A stretch of DNA of 64,000 bases, taken from contig JAHZHC010000012.1 in the NCBI GenBank assembly GCA_019420505.1, forward strand, positions 32,493-96,492, written 5' to 3'. Under the pieces are notes generated by a model. It was not told where the DNA came from, did not search any database, and saw only the letters and a program-made list of their open reading frames with translations. Origin of the DNA: Ruminococcus sp. GTDB lineage: Bacteria > Bacillota > Clostridia > Oscillospirales > Ruminococcaceae. Shown one piece after another: positions 18,841 to 27,166 of this stretch. Numbering within the stretch: the stretch's first letter is position 1; each line of letters opens with the position of its first letter. The position numbers and the translations under genes are program-made.

Positions 18841-21258
18841 TTACTTTTTGCGTGAAGTCTTTGATTTGACAGGTACAGCCGCTTTTTTCTTTCGGCTGTA
18901 GCAGTAATTTCCGCCTACATATGCAGCAAAAATTATAAATCCTGATATTGTTATGATCTTACCTTCTGTCAATCCTGCCGTCTTATAGTTAAATCTGATC
19001 TCATTTTCACCGTCATGACAAAGAACAGCCATAAATCCATATGAAACCTTTTCAATTTCAGCCTCAGCGCCGTTTACAGTAGCCGTCCAGCCATCTTCAT
19101 AAGGTACGCTGAAAAATACCAGCTTGTCGCCCTCAAGGTTGATCTTTGCGTCAAAACCGTTTGTATCCTCCTTGAAGTAATAACATGAGTTTTGCTGCTT
19201 ATCCTTACAAGCGGCTTTATAGGTTTCCCTGTCTCTTACCTCGCTGCTTTGATCATACCGGGTAATAACGTTGGAATACTTAGCAACCTGTTCATTATTG
19301 AGAACCAATGCTTCAAGCAATAAATTAGTCTTATCAACATCGTTAGCGCTCTTTATAGCACTGTCATCAATATATTTGTCATAAGCAAATCCCATTGGGA
19401 TCCAGTTTTCATTCTCGTATATATGGAATCCGTTCTGCGTGTCAACATATTTAAAGCCTTCAAGAGTATCCATATATTCCAAAGGCGTTCCCTGATTTTG
19501 AACCTGATTAAAATAATATCTTACAGAGAACAATCCTCTTAACGGATAAAGCGTTGTTTCCATTCTTGAAGCAACGTCTCTTGTCTGACCGATCGCCTGA
19601 TAAAAATCAATAATAGATGTCGGAACAACGCTGTGGAATGTCCTCATTGACGAAAGTCCCCAGAACATACACCAGTTGTCCACATTCGGGGATGTGTCGA
19701 TTCTATAGAAATTGTTATCGCTGTCTGCATATTTCGCATCCAGCTTTTCCATATCAAGATCTTCTTTTCCGTAAATAGCGTCATCAATATATTGATAATG
19801 AAGACTGCTTGCCTGAGCCGCACCATAGCAAACTGAAGCTGTCATACAAACCACGCATGCAACAGATGTGGTAACTGCGACGATCTGATGATACTTTTTA
19901 TGATCTGATGCAAAGTAAATGATTGCACCAAGAGCAAAAGTCATAACAATAGTGATAATAGCCTGAATGTAGTAAAGTTCAGGATATTCCGGGACTTTTC
20001 CAAACACAAGCTCTCCGTTTTCCTTTTTAGGCAGCATTCCGACAATAAGGAAAAATGCGCATACTATAACAACCGGTAAATATCCCTTTTTCAAATCGTC
20101 CTTATTATCACTGATTACCTTTGCAGTCATAAGACACATAATAAGAATAGGCATGTAATACCATCTTGCATAATAGCTGCTGTTAAATAGAACAAAAGCT
20201 GAGTTTAAAATCGGAATGCAGGCCATTATTCCGCTTACTGCAATCAACTTTGTAGCCCAGTGCTTCTTTTTTGTTCTCATGAAAGCAATTACGCCGCACA
20301 TAGAGAACATAGGCAAATATCCGGCAAGGGAAGCCCATTTAGCCTTATCGGAAGTAAGAATATTGATTCTTGCAGGCATATCTGACATCATAAAGAAAGC
20401 CTGAATAATTCTCGGAATTCTTACATTTTCGTTGTAGAATACCATGTCCATTCCGTAAAGACGCCCATCTAAACGAGGGTTGGACAAAACTTCAATACAA
20501 GCCGGAAGCAGTATTATTGCTGAAAGCATAACACCCACAACCGCTTCGAAAATAAGCAGACCGAAGGTTTTCATATCAATTTTGAATTCTTTATCTGTAC
20601 ATCTGATAAAGAAATAAATAACAACAAACACAACCTCGCATACAAAGAAGAAATAGCTTATGGACGCACAAATTCCGACCGCAATTGCAAATGCACCCTT
20701 CTTTTTATCCTGTACAAGCATTTCAAATCCCAAAAGTAAAAGCGGGAAAAAAGCCGTTACATCATGGAAGTGATTAAAAAATACATTGTATGCCTGAAAA
20801 CCTGAAAAAGCATAAAGCATAGCTCCGGCAAAGCAGGCATTGGTATTTGAAACAAATCTTCTTATAAAAGCATATGCCGTTACTGCCGCAACCGCAGTCT
20901 TAAGGCATAAAAGCCAGGGTATCAGAAACGGAACCGCTTTTAACGGGAATAGAGTGCTGAGCCAGAAAAACGGACTTCCTAACAAATAGAACGAATACGA
21001 ACCAATAAAGTTTGCTCCAAGATCCGTTCCCCAGTCCCAAGCCATATTGCCGTTCCTGACCATTTCATTAGCATGTTCATAAAACATCATCTGCTGTGAA
21101 TTGAAATCTCCGTAATAAAGAAAGATTCCGTCATTTGTAATCATCGTAGGAAGAAATGCAATAAGCATTCCCACAAAAGCAACAATAAAAAGCAAAAGAT
21201 ATTTTTCTTTTTCCTTTTTCTCTCCGCTGCGTTTTAGAAAGCCAGTCTTCTGAAACAT
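18841..21258 (-). CDS. YfhO-family polytopic membrane protein
   Basis: This 805-residue protein has about a dozen membrane segments and a large C-terminal extracytoplasmic domain (about residues 485-770) of the YfhO type. Characteristic features are GDFNSQQMMFYEHANEMVRN near the start and FSVPYEDGWTATVNGAEAEI near the end. YfhO proteins have a glycosyltransferase-C-like membrane fold and are implicated in glycosylating lipoteichoic acid or other wall polymers. A Lys/Arg-rich tail ends the protein. GAGG precedes the ATG. Confidence 0.88.
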   Translation of the reverse strand: MFQKTGFLKRSGEKKEKEKYLLLFIVAFVGMLIAFLPTMITNDGIFLYYGDFNSQQMMFYEHANEMVRNGNMAWDWGTDLGANFIGSYSFYLLGSPFFWLSTLFPLKAVPFLIPWLLCLKTAVAAVTAYAFIRRFVSNTNACFAGAMLYAFSGFQAYNVFFNHFHDVTAFFPLLLLGFEMLVQDKKKGAFAIAVGICASISYFFFVCEVVFVVIYFFIRCTDKEFKIDMKTFGLLIFEAVVGVMLSAIILLPACIEVLSNPRLDGRLYGMDMVFYNENVRIPRIIQAFFMMSDMPARINILTSDKAKWASLAGYLPMFSMCGVIAFMRTKKKHWATKLIAVSGIMACIPILNSAFVLFNSSYYARWYYMPILIMCLMTAKVISDNKDDLKKGYLPVVIVCAFFLIVGMLPKKENGELVFGKVPEYPELYYIQAIITIVMTFALGAIIYFASDHKKYHQIVAVTTSVACVVCMTASVCYGAAQASSLHYQYIDDAIYGKEDLDMEKLDAKYADSDNNFYRIDTSPNVDNWCMFWGLSSMRTFHSVVPTSIIDFYQAIGQTRDVASRMETTLYPLRGLFSVRYYFNQVQNQGTPLEYMDTLEGFKYVDTQNGFHIYENENWIPMGFAYDKYIDDSAIKSANDVDKTNLLLEALVLNNEQVAKYSNVITRYDQSSEVRDRETYKAACKDKQQNSCYYFKEDTNGFDAKINLEGDKLVFFSVPYEDGWTATVNGAEAEIEKVSYGFMAVLCHDGENEIRFNYKTAGLTEGKIITISGFIIFAAYVGGNYCYSRKKKAAVPVKSKTSRKK

Positions 21259-21323
21259 AAAACAACCTCATTCTGTTTATTTTGAAATAACGATAAAGAC
21301 ACCGCATATACGTTAAAGACTAA

Positions 21324-21357
21324 CATGTCCCCCACCGAAACGGTGGTGAGGGACATG
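21324..21357. terminator. GC-rich hairpin upstream of yfhO-like gene
   Basis: Arms CATGTCCC-CCACCG and CGGTGG-TGAGGGACATG form a stable stem with a three-base loop and small bulge. It lies between the XRE gene ending at 21473 and the YfhO-like start at 21258. No long T-run follows on either strand, so it may be a 5' leader structure or a weak terminator. Confidence 0.45.
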
Positions 21358-21472
21358 AGTTATATTATACATATTAAATTATACCATAATAAAATTTATA
21401 TTTCAATAGCAACTTAATTAAATTATGCCTATATATTCGTGAATTTTATATATTTAAAAAATACTGTATTTT

Positions 21473-21805
21473 TTATTCCTGATTTAACAAGGATTTTTGC
21501 TGTTCAATAAGCGCCATTCCCCGTTCCTCAAAGCGTATTTTATTTGATTCGGTAAGCCTCCGATATATATCTAAAAGCTTCCGTTCTTCTTTTGTCAGCT
21601 CCGGAGTTAAAGTTTCTTCATCAAATAAAGAACCTATCGTTACATTAAAATAATCTGCAATAGCCTTAAGCGTTTTATATTTAGGAATCGAACCGTTTTT
21701 CCATGCCGTAACTTTTGATGAGCTTAGCTGTAAAACATCTATAGTAAATCTTGTAGGTGTAGTATTATTTGCAATACATAGTTTACTAAATTGTTCAAAA
21801 AACAC
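21473..21805 (-). CDS. Small XRE-family repressor
   Basis: The 110-residue protein has an N-terminal Cro/cI helix-turn-helix (about residues 14-62; SSSKVTAWKNGSIPKYKTL is the recognition region). The acidic helical tail (about 65-110) probably dimerises. I take the GTG at 21805 as start because AAGGGTGA precedes it. Two matching 19-bp inverted repeats stand upstream (21840-21858 and 21881-21899), one near its own promoter and one inside a divergent consensus promoter. It therefore probably represses both transcripts. Confidence 0.8.
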   Translation of the reverse strand: MFFEQFSKLCIANNTTPTRFTIDVLQLSSSKVTAWKNGSIPKYKTLKAIADYFNVTIGSLFDEETLTPELTKEERKLLDIYRRLTESNKIRFEERGMALIEQQKSLLNQE

Positions 21806-21839
21806 AAAATCACCCTTTTATTATTGTAGCATTTAACAA

Positions 21840-21904
21840 AATTCCGCAAATGAGAATTAATTGGTGCAAAACGACTTGACAATTCCGATATTTAGAATTA
21901 TAAT
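21840..21904 (+). promoter_or_regulatory. Consensus promoter with paired XRE operators
   Basis: TTGACA (21876-21881), 17 bases, TATAAT (21899-21904) reads rightward. Two operators match: AATTCCGCAAATGAGAATT (21840-21858) and AATTCCGATATTTAGAATT (21881-21899), centres 41 bp apart. The second fills the promoter spacer. No gene follows on the plus strand until 22684, so the transcript is an orphan or a long leader. The region 21905-22282 otherwise holds only AT-rich sequence. Confidence 0.65.
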
Positions 21905-22282
21905 GTATTTAGTCGAAAATAATTGGATAGTTACCGCACCTGTCTTTTTCGTATTGGAATATATAAATCAAATTTAGTTAAACAGATTTATTATAGCAAA
22001 AGTTAATTGTTTAGTCAACGAAAAAGTGCGTAAATTAAAGGTTTTTACACTGCGGACATGATTCTGATGACACTATTTAATAGATACTCTATATTTTTGT
22101 TATAATGCTCGAAAATGGTTAATTGCAACATCTTAATAAAATTAACGTTATTTATATATTTTCATTTAATTAATTGTTAATATTTATTCGGATTTGATCT
22201 GATAAGAGTATGATATCAGCTCATTTAACACTAAATAATAAGCAGCTTGTTCCGCAGGATAAAAATTAATATAGTCATTATG

Positions 22283-22330
22283 TAAAATAAAGCGTCAGGT
22301 AAATTATCGCTTTGCCCTCCGCTTTATTTG
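22283..22330 (-). terminator. Terminator overlapping the end of the 72-residue XRE gene
   Basis: AAATAAAGCG (22285-22294) pairs perfectly with CGCTTTATTT (22320-22329). On the minus strand the distal arm ends in TTTATTTTA. The stem includes the stop codon of the gene. Confidence 0.55.
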
Positions 22331-22542
22331 TAAAGTTTCTTGTTATTGGTTCTTTCAAGTAAATAATCTATACTTACCTGATGAAAGTCCGCTATTTTTA
22401 TGAGTATGTCTAATGGAATAGTGCTGTCACCCTTTTCATATCTTGAATAAGTACGCTGAGTGGTCTGAAGTATCTTAGCCATCTCCTTTTGTGTTAAATC
22501 TTTATCTTCCCGAAGATTCCTTATTCGTGAAAACATCTTCAT
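22324..22542 (-). CDS. Minimal XRE/Cro-like regulator
   Basis: The 72 residues are almost entirely a Cro/cI helix-turn-helix (LTQKEMAKILQTTQRTYSRYEKG), with IDYLLERTNNKK at the end. It is encoded divergently from another XRE gene at 22684 across a 141-bp region with two palindromes. That is the layout of a phage-type repressor pair. AGGAGTAATTT precedes the ATG. Its target is most likely the shared divergent promoter region. Confidence 0.82.
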   Translation of the reverse strand: MKMFSRIRNLREDKDLTQKEMAKILQTTQRTYSRYEKGDSTIPLDILIKIADFHQVSIDYLLERTNNKKLYK

Positions 22543-22583
22543 AAATTACTCCTAATTATAATTTAATACATACTTATTATATA

Positions 22584-22629
22584 TAGTCAAAACTTGACTA
22601 TTGACGTTTAGTCAAAAAACGACTATAAT
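22584..22629 (+). promoter_or_regulatory. Divergent control region: promoter with TAGTC palindromes
   Basis: For the rightward XRE gene: TTGACG (22601-22606), 17 bases, TATAAT (22624-22629). Palindrome TAGTCAA-AAC-TTGACTA occupies 22584-22600, and a second, TAGTC-N7-GACTA, occupies 22609-22625, exactly between the -35 and -10 boxes. Centres are 25 bp apart. The layout predicts direct repression by one of the two flanking XRE proteins. Confidence 0.7.
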
Positions 22630-22683
22630 ATATATAAGTAAGTATTAAGCTGTCAAATCAGGTAAATGAAGGAGTGATATTGA

Positions 22684-23001
22684 ATGAATAAGGTTGCTGA
22701 TGATTTTGGGAAACGTGTAAAGTTTTATCGTATATGTAAAGGTATGAGTCAGGAAAAGCTGGCTGAGTTAAGTGATCTTCATCCTACACACCTGGGACGC
22801 ATCGAAAGAGGTCAAAAAGTGTGTACATATAAAACCGCAGAAAGAATAGCAAAAGGACTTCAGGTTTCGGTTGAAGCACTTCTTGAAAGCACTGAAGCTT
22901 TTCCTCAGCAAGAATTTGAGAATTTTCTGAAGCTTTCTGATCAGGATAAAAGAACTATTTATAAACTCATGAAAAAAACAAGCACCATAAAGCATGAGTA
23001 A
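22684..23001 (+). CDS. XRE-family regulator, paralogue of the gene at 24570
   Basis: The helix-turn-helix (about residues 8-66; MSQEKLAELSDLHPTHLGRI) is followed by a short C-terminal helical segment, FLKLSDQDKRTIYKLMKK. The same plan and wording recur in the protein at 24570-24905 (for example FGxxVKFxR, MSQEKLAEL, LHPTxxGxxERG, LSDxDxxxI), so the two are close paralogues on either side of the amidohydrolase gene. AAGGAGTGA precedes the ATG. It is driven by the operator-bearing promoter at 22601-22629 and ended by the terminator at 23071. Confidence 0.83.
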   Translation: MNKVADDFGKRVKFYRICKGMSQEKLAELSDLHPTHLGRIERGQKVCTYKTAERIAKGLQVSVEALLESTEAFPQQEFENFLKLSDQDKRTIYKLMKKTSTIKHE

Positions 23002-23070
23002 CAGTTTTTTTAATGCGAATCTAAAACACGATAATCTGCCTGTATTTTTTCATAACATAATCATATAAAA

Positions 23071-23106
23071 ACAAAGGCGAACTCCAATTAGGGTTCGCCT
23101 TTGTTG
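23071..23106 (+). terminator. Terminator of the XRE gene
   Basis: ACAAAGGCGAAC pairs with GTTCGCCTTTGT around a short loop, followed by TGTGTG. Convergent use by the amidohydrolase gene (minus strand) is possible. Confidence 0.75.
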
Positions 23107-23166
23107 TGTGTTTTATACAATTATTAACATCACATTTTTATGCAAAATCTCAAAATAGCAGAGTCT

Positions 23167-24444
23167 TTATTCTGAATATCCTGTAATTATTTCATTAGCT
23201 CTGGCATAAATACGTTCTGATTCTTCACCTATGTTGAATTTACCATCCTCATATAAAACCTTACCTGCGCACATGGTAAGCTTAACATTTTGCTTTGAAC
23301 CGCTGTAAATAATGTTTTTGCTTATATTGTTCAGAGGCTGCATATTGGGCTGTTTAAGATCTATCACTATCAGATCTGCCTGCATACCCTCAGATATTGA
23401 AACACAGTTCTCAAGACCCATTGCTTTTGCCGATCCAGCTGTAGCTGCAAAAAGCACCTTGTCTGCATCAAATGCTGCTGCGTCTTTCAGTTCAAGCTTT
23501 TGCAATGCTGTCATAAGAAACATTTCTCGGAACATATCAAGACAGTTGTTGCTGGCAGGTCCGTCAGTTCCCAAAGCAAGCTTTACACCCTTTTCTGACA
23601 TTCTTTTTAAGGGTGCGATACCGCTTGCAAGCTTTGCGTTTGATCCCGGACAGGAAACTGCATAAACCCCATGACGCTTAAAAATCTCCATATCATTTTC
23701 ACTGAAATGTACACAATGGAAGCCTGCTCCGCCATGATTATATATACCTAAAGAATCAAACAATTCCGTTGGAGTTTTACCATATTTCTGTATACATTCC
23801 AAAACCTCTTTCTCAGTTTCAGAGTTGTGTACAGAAACCGGAGCCTTATATTTGTCAGCCAATTCTCCCATAGCTTCCATCAGCTCATAATCCGCAGTGT
23901 ATTCTGCATGAAACCCCAGTCGGTAAGATATAAGCGGATCTATCCCGTTAAATTTATTATAATAGGCTTCAAGCCTGTCTATGTTTGATACATCTCCGCT
24001 TATCGATCCGCAAAGAACTGTGCGAAATCCGCTTTCAATATGCGCTTTGACATAACTATCATGTTCAAAATACATATCAAAATTAGCTGTGACACCGCTT
24101 GTCAGATATTCTAAAATCGCAAGTTTGGAAAGCCAGTAAATATCCTCTCCCTTTAATTTTGCTTCCATAGGGAATACCCGTTTGAAAAGCCAGTCCTGTA
24201 AAGGCATATCGTCTGCAAAAGACCTCAAAAATGTCATTGCGGAATGAGTATGGGCATTTTTAAACGAAGGCATAAGCAGATTTCCCTCAAGGTCGATTTC
24301 TCTTTCAAAATTCGTATTTTTTAATTGATTACCGTCAGGATTTCCCACAAAACAAATTTTGTCATCTTCAACCCAAACCTCGGCATTTTTTATTTCACTG
24401 TCCTTTTCCATGGTCATAACTCTGCTGTTTTTAAATCTTATCAT
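23167..24444 (-). CDS. Amidohydrolase, MTA/SAH deaminase-like
   Basis: A metal-dependent amidohydrolase of 425 residues with the full motif set: HTHSAM (HxH), the lysine-free deaminase-type SVHNSE and FHCVHFSE histidines, and the late Asp in LGTDGPASNN. An N-terminal small beta domain and C-terminal DLIVIDLKQPNM also fit the MtaD/SsnA/TrzN group, whose members deaminate S-adenosylhomocysteine, 5'-methylthioadenosine or related purines. Exact substrate cannot be fixed from sequence. A minus-strand promoter lies at 24488-24516 (TTGTAA-N17-TACAAT), and AAAGG precedes the ATG. Confidence 0.85.
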   Translation of the reverse strand: MIRFKNSRVMTMEKDSEIKNAEVWVEDDKICFVGNPDGNQLKNTNFEREIDLEGNLLMPSFKNAHTHSAMTFLRSFADDMPLQDWLFKRVFPMEAKLKGEDIYWLSKLAILEYLTSGVTANFDMYFEHDSYVKAHIESGFRTVLCGSISGDVSNIDRLEAYYNKFNGIDPLISYRLGFHAEYTADYELMEAMGELADKYKAPVSVHNSETEKEVLECIQKYGKTPTELFDSLGIYNHGGAGFHCVHFSENDMEIFKRHGVYAVSCPGSNAKLASGIAPLKRMSEKGVKLALGTDGPASNNCLDMFREMFLMTALQKLELKDAAAFDADKVLFAATAGSAKAMGLENCVSISEGMQADLIVIDLKQPNMQPLNNISKNIIYSGSKQNVKLTMCAGKVLYEDGKFNIGEESERIYARANEIITGYSE

Positions 24445-24487
24445 AGCTTAAAGTCCTTTCACTTTAATAAGGAAATTTTCTTTTTTA

Positions 24488-24516
24488 ATTGTAACATAAA
24501 AAAAATGTAATTACAA
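24488..24516 (-). promoter_or_regulatory. Probable promoter of the amidohydrolase gene
   Basis: On the minus strand TTGTAA (complement of 24511-24516), 17 bases, then TACAAT (complement of 24488-24493), about 44 bases before the ATG at 24444. Confidence 0.5.
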
Positions 24517-24569
24517 CAAAAAAATAAAAACGGACAGCGTTTTATTTTAAAATACTGATCCGTAATTTT

Positions 24570-24905
24570 TTATTTATATTTATAGTCCAGGATATCGTTT
24601 ATTATTGTTGAAATTGATTTCTGATCCTTATCCGACAGCCTTAAAAGCTTGTCATAGATTTGATGAGGTATATCTTCACTGTCGTCTAATGGTGTAAATG
24701 TACCCATAAGCTTTTCAATGGGTATTTTAAGGCCTTCTGATATTTTTTCCGCACTTTTAAGAGTGCAGTTTTTCTCTCCTCGTTCAACTTGTCCGATATA
24801 TGTAGGATGAAGTCCGCATAATTCTGCAAGCTTTTCCTGACTCATATCTTTCTGCGTACGAAAAAATTTGACTTTCATACCAAAGTCTTTTGCAATACGA
24901 CTCAT
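24570..24905 (-). CDS. XRE-family regulator, paralogue of the gene at 22684
   Basis: A Cro/cI helix-turn-helix (about residues 8-66; MSQEKLAELCGLHPTYIGQV) with a C-terminal helix carrying LLRLSDKDQKSISTIIND. It resembles the 22684 product along its whole length, so the pair arose by duplication. A minus-strand promoter (TTGACA at 24972-24977, 16 bases, TATGCT at 24950-24955) stands upstream. It is probably autoregulatory; the clear TAGTC operator of its paralogue is not present here, so binding specificity may have diverged. Confidence 0.82.
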   Translation of the reverse strand: MSRIAKDFGMKVKFFRTQKDMSQEKLAELCGLHPTYIGQVERGEKNCTLKSAEKISEGLKIPIEKLMGTFTPLDDSEDIPHQIYDKLLRLSDKDQKSISTIINDILDYKYK

Positions 24906-24949
24906 TTATATATATTCCTTTACATTACTGCATTTTTCCTATATTTTCA

Positions 24950-24977
24950 GCATATATCATTATGAAAATATTGTCAA
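24950..24977 (-). promoter_or_regulatory. Promoter of the XRE gene at 24570
   Basis: Minus strand TTGACA (complement of 24972-24977), 16-base spacer, TATGCT (complement of 24950-24955), about 45 bases before the ATG. Confidence 0.5.
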
Positions 24978-25120
24978 CATACTATTAATATTGTTATCTG
25001 TATTCATAGTGTATTGACTTTGTAAAAGATTCCATGTATCATATTAATATAAACCCTTTTTATCTTTTTACAATTAATTCATTATATTGTTAACGAATAG
25101 TAAATTTAATTATATTTAGA

Positions 25121-25149
25121 TTGACATTTTTCCATAAAAATACTATAAT
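25121..25149 (+). promoter_or_regulatory. Perfect consensus sigma-A promoter with no gene behind it
   Basis: TTGACA (25121-25126), exactly 17 bases, TATAAT (25144-25149). The predicted start is near 25156 and the transcript runs into a strong terminator at 25274-25310. See the candidate RNA entry. Confidence 0.7.
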
Positions 25150-25155
25150 ACATAG

Positions 25156-25312
25156 GTGAGATATCGTCAAAGTTTTTAAAGTTAAAATTCGTCAAGACCA
25201 ATAAAAATGCCGGGGATTAATTTATGACGTGTATAGAAAACAAAAACAGAAGTCTTGACATTTTAAGCAATAAGAAAAACAGGACAGTCAACGTGGCTGT
25301 CCTGTTTTTCTT
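25156..25312 (+). ncRNA. Candidate small RNA of about 155 bases
   Basis: A consensus promoter and a 14-bp terminator define a short transcript with no good gene. Within it GTCAAGAC (25191-25198) and GTCTTGAC (25252-25259) are perfectly complementary and would close a long-range stem. CGTCAA occurs twice near the 5' end (25165 and 25190). A frame starting at 25224 runs through the terminator stem, so it is unlikely to be the product, though a short leader peptide is not excluded. No known RNA family is recognised. Confidence 0.45.
25274..25310. terminator. Strong bidirectional terminator
   Basis: Arms 25274-25287 (GAAAAACAGGACAG) and 25297-25310 are perfectly complementary, with A-run and T-run at both ends. 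It can end both the candidate RNA (plus strand) and the aminotransferase gene (minus strand, stop at 25326). Confidence 0.9.
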
Positions 25313-25325
25313 TATAATTGAAAGA

Positions 25326-26612
25326 TTATTTAATTTCAAGAAGCTTTTCAGCAGAGGCAAGTTTTACAGCTGCAACAAACAGCTTCATTGCAAGTTCAAG
25401 CTCCTCAACCGGTGGATAACTCGGAGCAATTCTGATGTTACTGTCATGAGGGTCCTTTCCGTATGGGAAAGTTGCACCTGCACCTGTAAGAACAACTCCG
25501 GCATCCTTACAAAGCTGACAGATCCTTTTAGCACAGCCATCCATAGCGTCAAAGCTTACAAAATATCCGCCCCTCGGTTTATGCCATGAACCGATTCCTA
25601 ACGGGGTAATCTCTCTTTCAAGAGTATCCAGCACCATTTCAAATTTAGGCTGCAAAATTTCTCTGTGTTTTTCCATCTGAGCCATAAGTCCCTCGTAATT
25701 ACCGAAAAACTTAGCGTGTCTGAGCTGATTGATTTTGTCAAAACCAATAGTCTGAACCGTCATGAGCGACTTAATATAATCTACATTTGCTTTTGAAGCA
25801 GCCATAACTGCAATTCCGCCGCCTGCAAAAGTAATTTTTGAAGTCGAAGCAAACATATAAACCATATTGTCATTGCCTGCTTTCTTACATTCATCAAGAA
25901 TGTTGAGAAGGGTATCAGGAGTTTCGGTCAGATGGTGGATACAATAAGCATTATCCCAGAATATTCTGAAATCCTTAGCTGCCGGCTTAAGATTTGCAAA
26001 TCTTTTTACGGTTTCGTCAGAATAAGTGATTCCCGTTGGATTTGAATACATCGGAACGCACCAAATGCCCTTAATTGTGTCATCTTCAGATACCAGCTTT
26101 TCAATCATATCCATATCAGGGCCATCTTCATTGAGCGGAACAGTTATCATTTCAATTCCAAAGCTTTCACAAATAGCAAAATGCCTGTCATAACCGGGAG
26201 CAGGGCAAAGCCATTTGATTTTCTCATAATCCTTCCATGGCTTCTGTACACCGTCAACACCGAATATAATACATTTTGCAATTGTATCATACATTATATT
26301 CAGACTGGAGTTGCCGCAGACAATAAGCTCGTCATTAGTTACTCCAAGCATAGGCGAAAACAGATTTTTAGCGTCTATAATTCCATCAAGACCGCCGTAG
26401 TTACGGCAATCCGTTCCGTCAGAAGCTTTATAATCAGCGTCATAACTGTTAACTGCAGCAAGCATTTTCATTGCAAGATCAAGCTGTGCCGATGAAGGCT
26501 TACCTCTTGCCATATTAAGGCTAAGCCCCTGATTTTTAAAATCGTCATATTCCTTCTGAACATCGTCTTTGAATTTAAGAAGCTCTTCTTTGCTCATTTC
26601 TGATAACAGCAT
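25326..26612 (-). CDS. Class I aminotransferase (aspartate aminotransferase type Ic-like)
   Basis: A PLP-dependent fold type I enzyme of 428 residues. Visible features: LNMARGKPS near the start, the cofactor region YDRHFAICESFGIEM, the Asp-Asn-Ala-Tyr segment FWDNAYCIHHL, the Schiff-base lysine in FASTSKITFAGGG, and the C-terminal substrate Arg in DSNIRIAPSYPP. The family with MARGKPS, sometimes annotated as Asp aminotransferase (PF12897 type), transfers amino groups between aspartate-like donors and 2-oxoglutarate; exact specificity is not certain. GGGAGGAATTTTAT precedes the ATG. The gene stands alone. Confidence 0.88.
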   Translation of the reverse strand: MLLSEMSKEELLKFKDDVQKEYDDFKNQGLSLNMARGKPSSAQLDLAMKMLAAVNSYDADYKASDGTDCRNYGGLDGIIDAKNLFSPMLGVTNDELIVCGNSSLNIMYDTIAKCIIFGVDGVQKPWKDYEKIKWLCPAPGYDRHFAICESFGIEMITVPLNEDGPDMDMIEKLVSEDDTIKGIWCVPMYSNPTGITYSDETVKRFANLKPAAKDFRIFWDNAYCIHHLTETPDTLLNILDECKKAGNDNMVYMFASTSKITFAGGGIAVMAASKANVDYIKSLMTVQTIGFDKINQLRHAKFFGNYEGLMAQMEKHREILQPKFEMVLDTLEREITPLGIGSWHKPRGGYFVSFDAMDGCAKRICQLCKDAGVVLTGAGATFPYGKDPHDSNIRIAPSYPPVEELELAMKLFVAAVKLASAEKLLEIK

Positions 26613-26962
26613 ATAAAATTCCTCCCAAAATATAATATCACAAAATTAAGTCACATTAATATATATTGTATACCTTTTATAGTTTTTTTGCAAGTTGTTT
26701 TTTTATTTCCTGCAAAAAATCATGATTTTACACTAACCTGATAATATAAGCCATCGTATTATGGGCATTTTTCATAATCAGAACAACATCTGATGTGGAT
26801 TTAAATTCCTTATAATATTCAGCAATGTATTTTTTTATAAAATTTGAACGGTATGCAATTATGCAGAAAGAATTAAAAATTCGTCGTTTCTGTCCGGACT
26901 TTTGTACACAATGCGTGTTATTATGATAATATAATAAAAAAGTATGAAAGGTTGTATTAAAA

Positions 26963-27091
26963 ATGGAAGCTATTACAGTAACAGCATTGGCATTGGTGTT
27001 TGTCAACAGTTTAAAGGAGCTTTTAGAAATTGCATCTCAAAAGCACAGAAGAAAGCAATTGAAATTATTTAAAACTTCAGGAGATAATTAA
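26963..27091 (+). CDS. Possible 42-residue protein
   Basis: ATG at 26963 opens a 42-codon frame with a hydrophobic N-terminal half (ITVTALALVFVNSLKELLEI) and a basic C-terminal half (KHRRKQLKLFK). AAAGG stands 10 bases upstream and TATAAT at about 26929. It ends 75 bases before the histidine-kinase-like gene. The shape fits a small membrane-associated peptide, but there is no homology evidence, and a minus-strand frame covers the same bases. Confidence 0.35.
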   Translation: MEAITVTALALVFVNSLKELLEIASQKHRRKQLKLFKTSGDN

Positions 27092-27166
27092 CAGCCGGCG
27101 TCTCTTGACTTAATGCTTGAATTTAAGTATAATATTAACAGAGAACAGATAAGGAGGATTTATTCA

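Noticed and set aside
26728..27006. 92-residue minus-strand frame
   Set aside because: No ribosome site and low-complexity translation; the plus-strand 42-codon frame on the same bases has better signals, though still weak.
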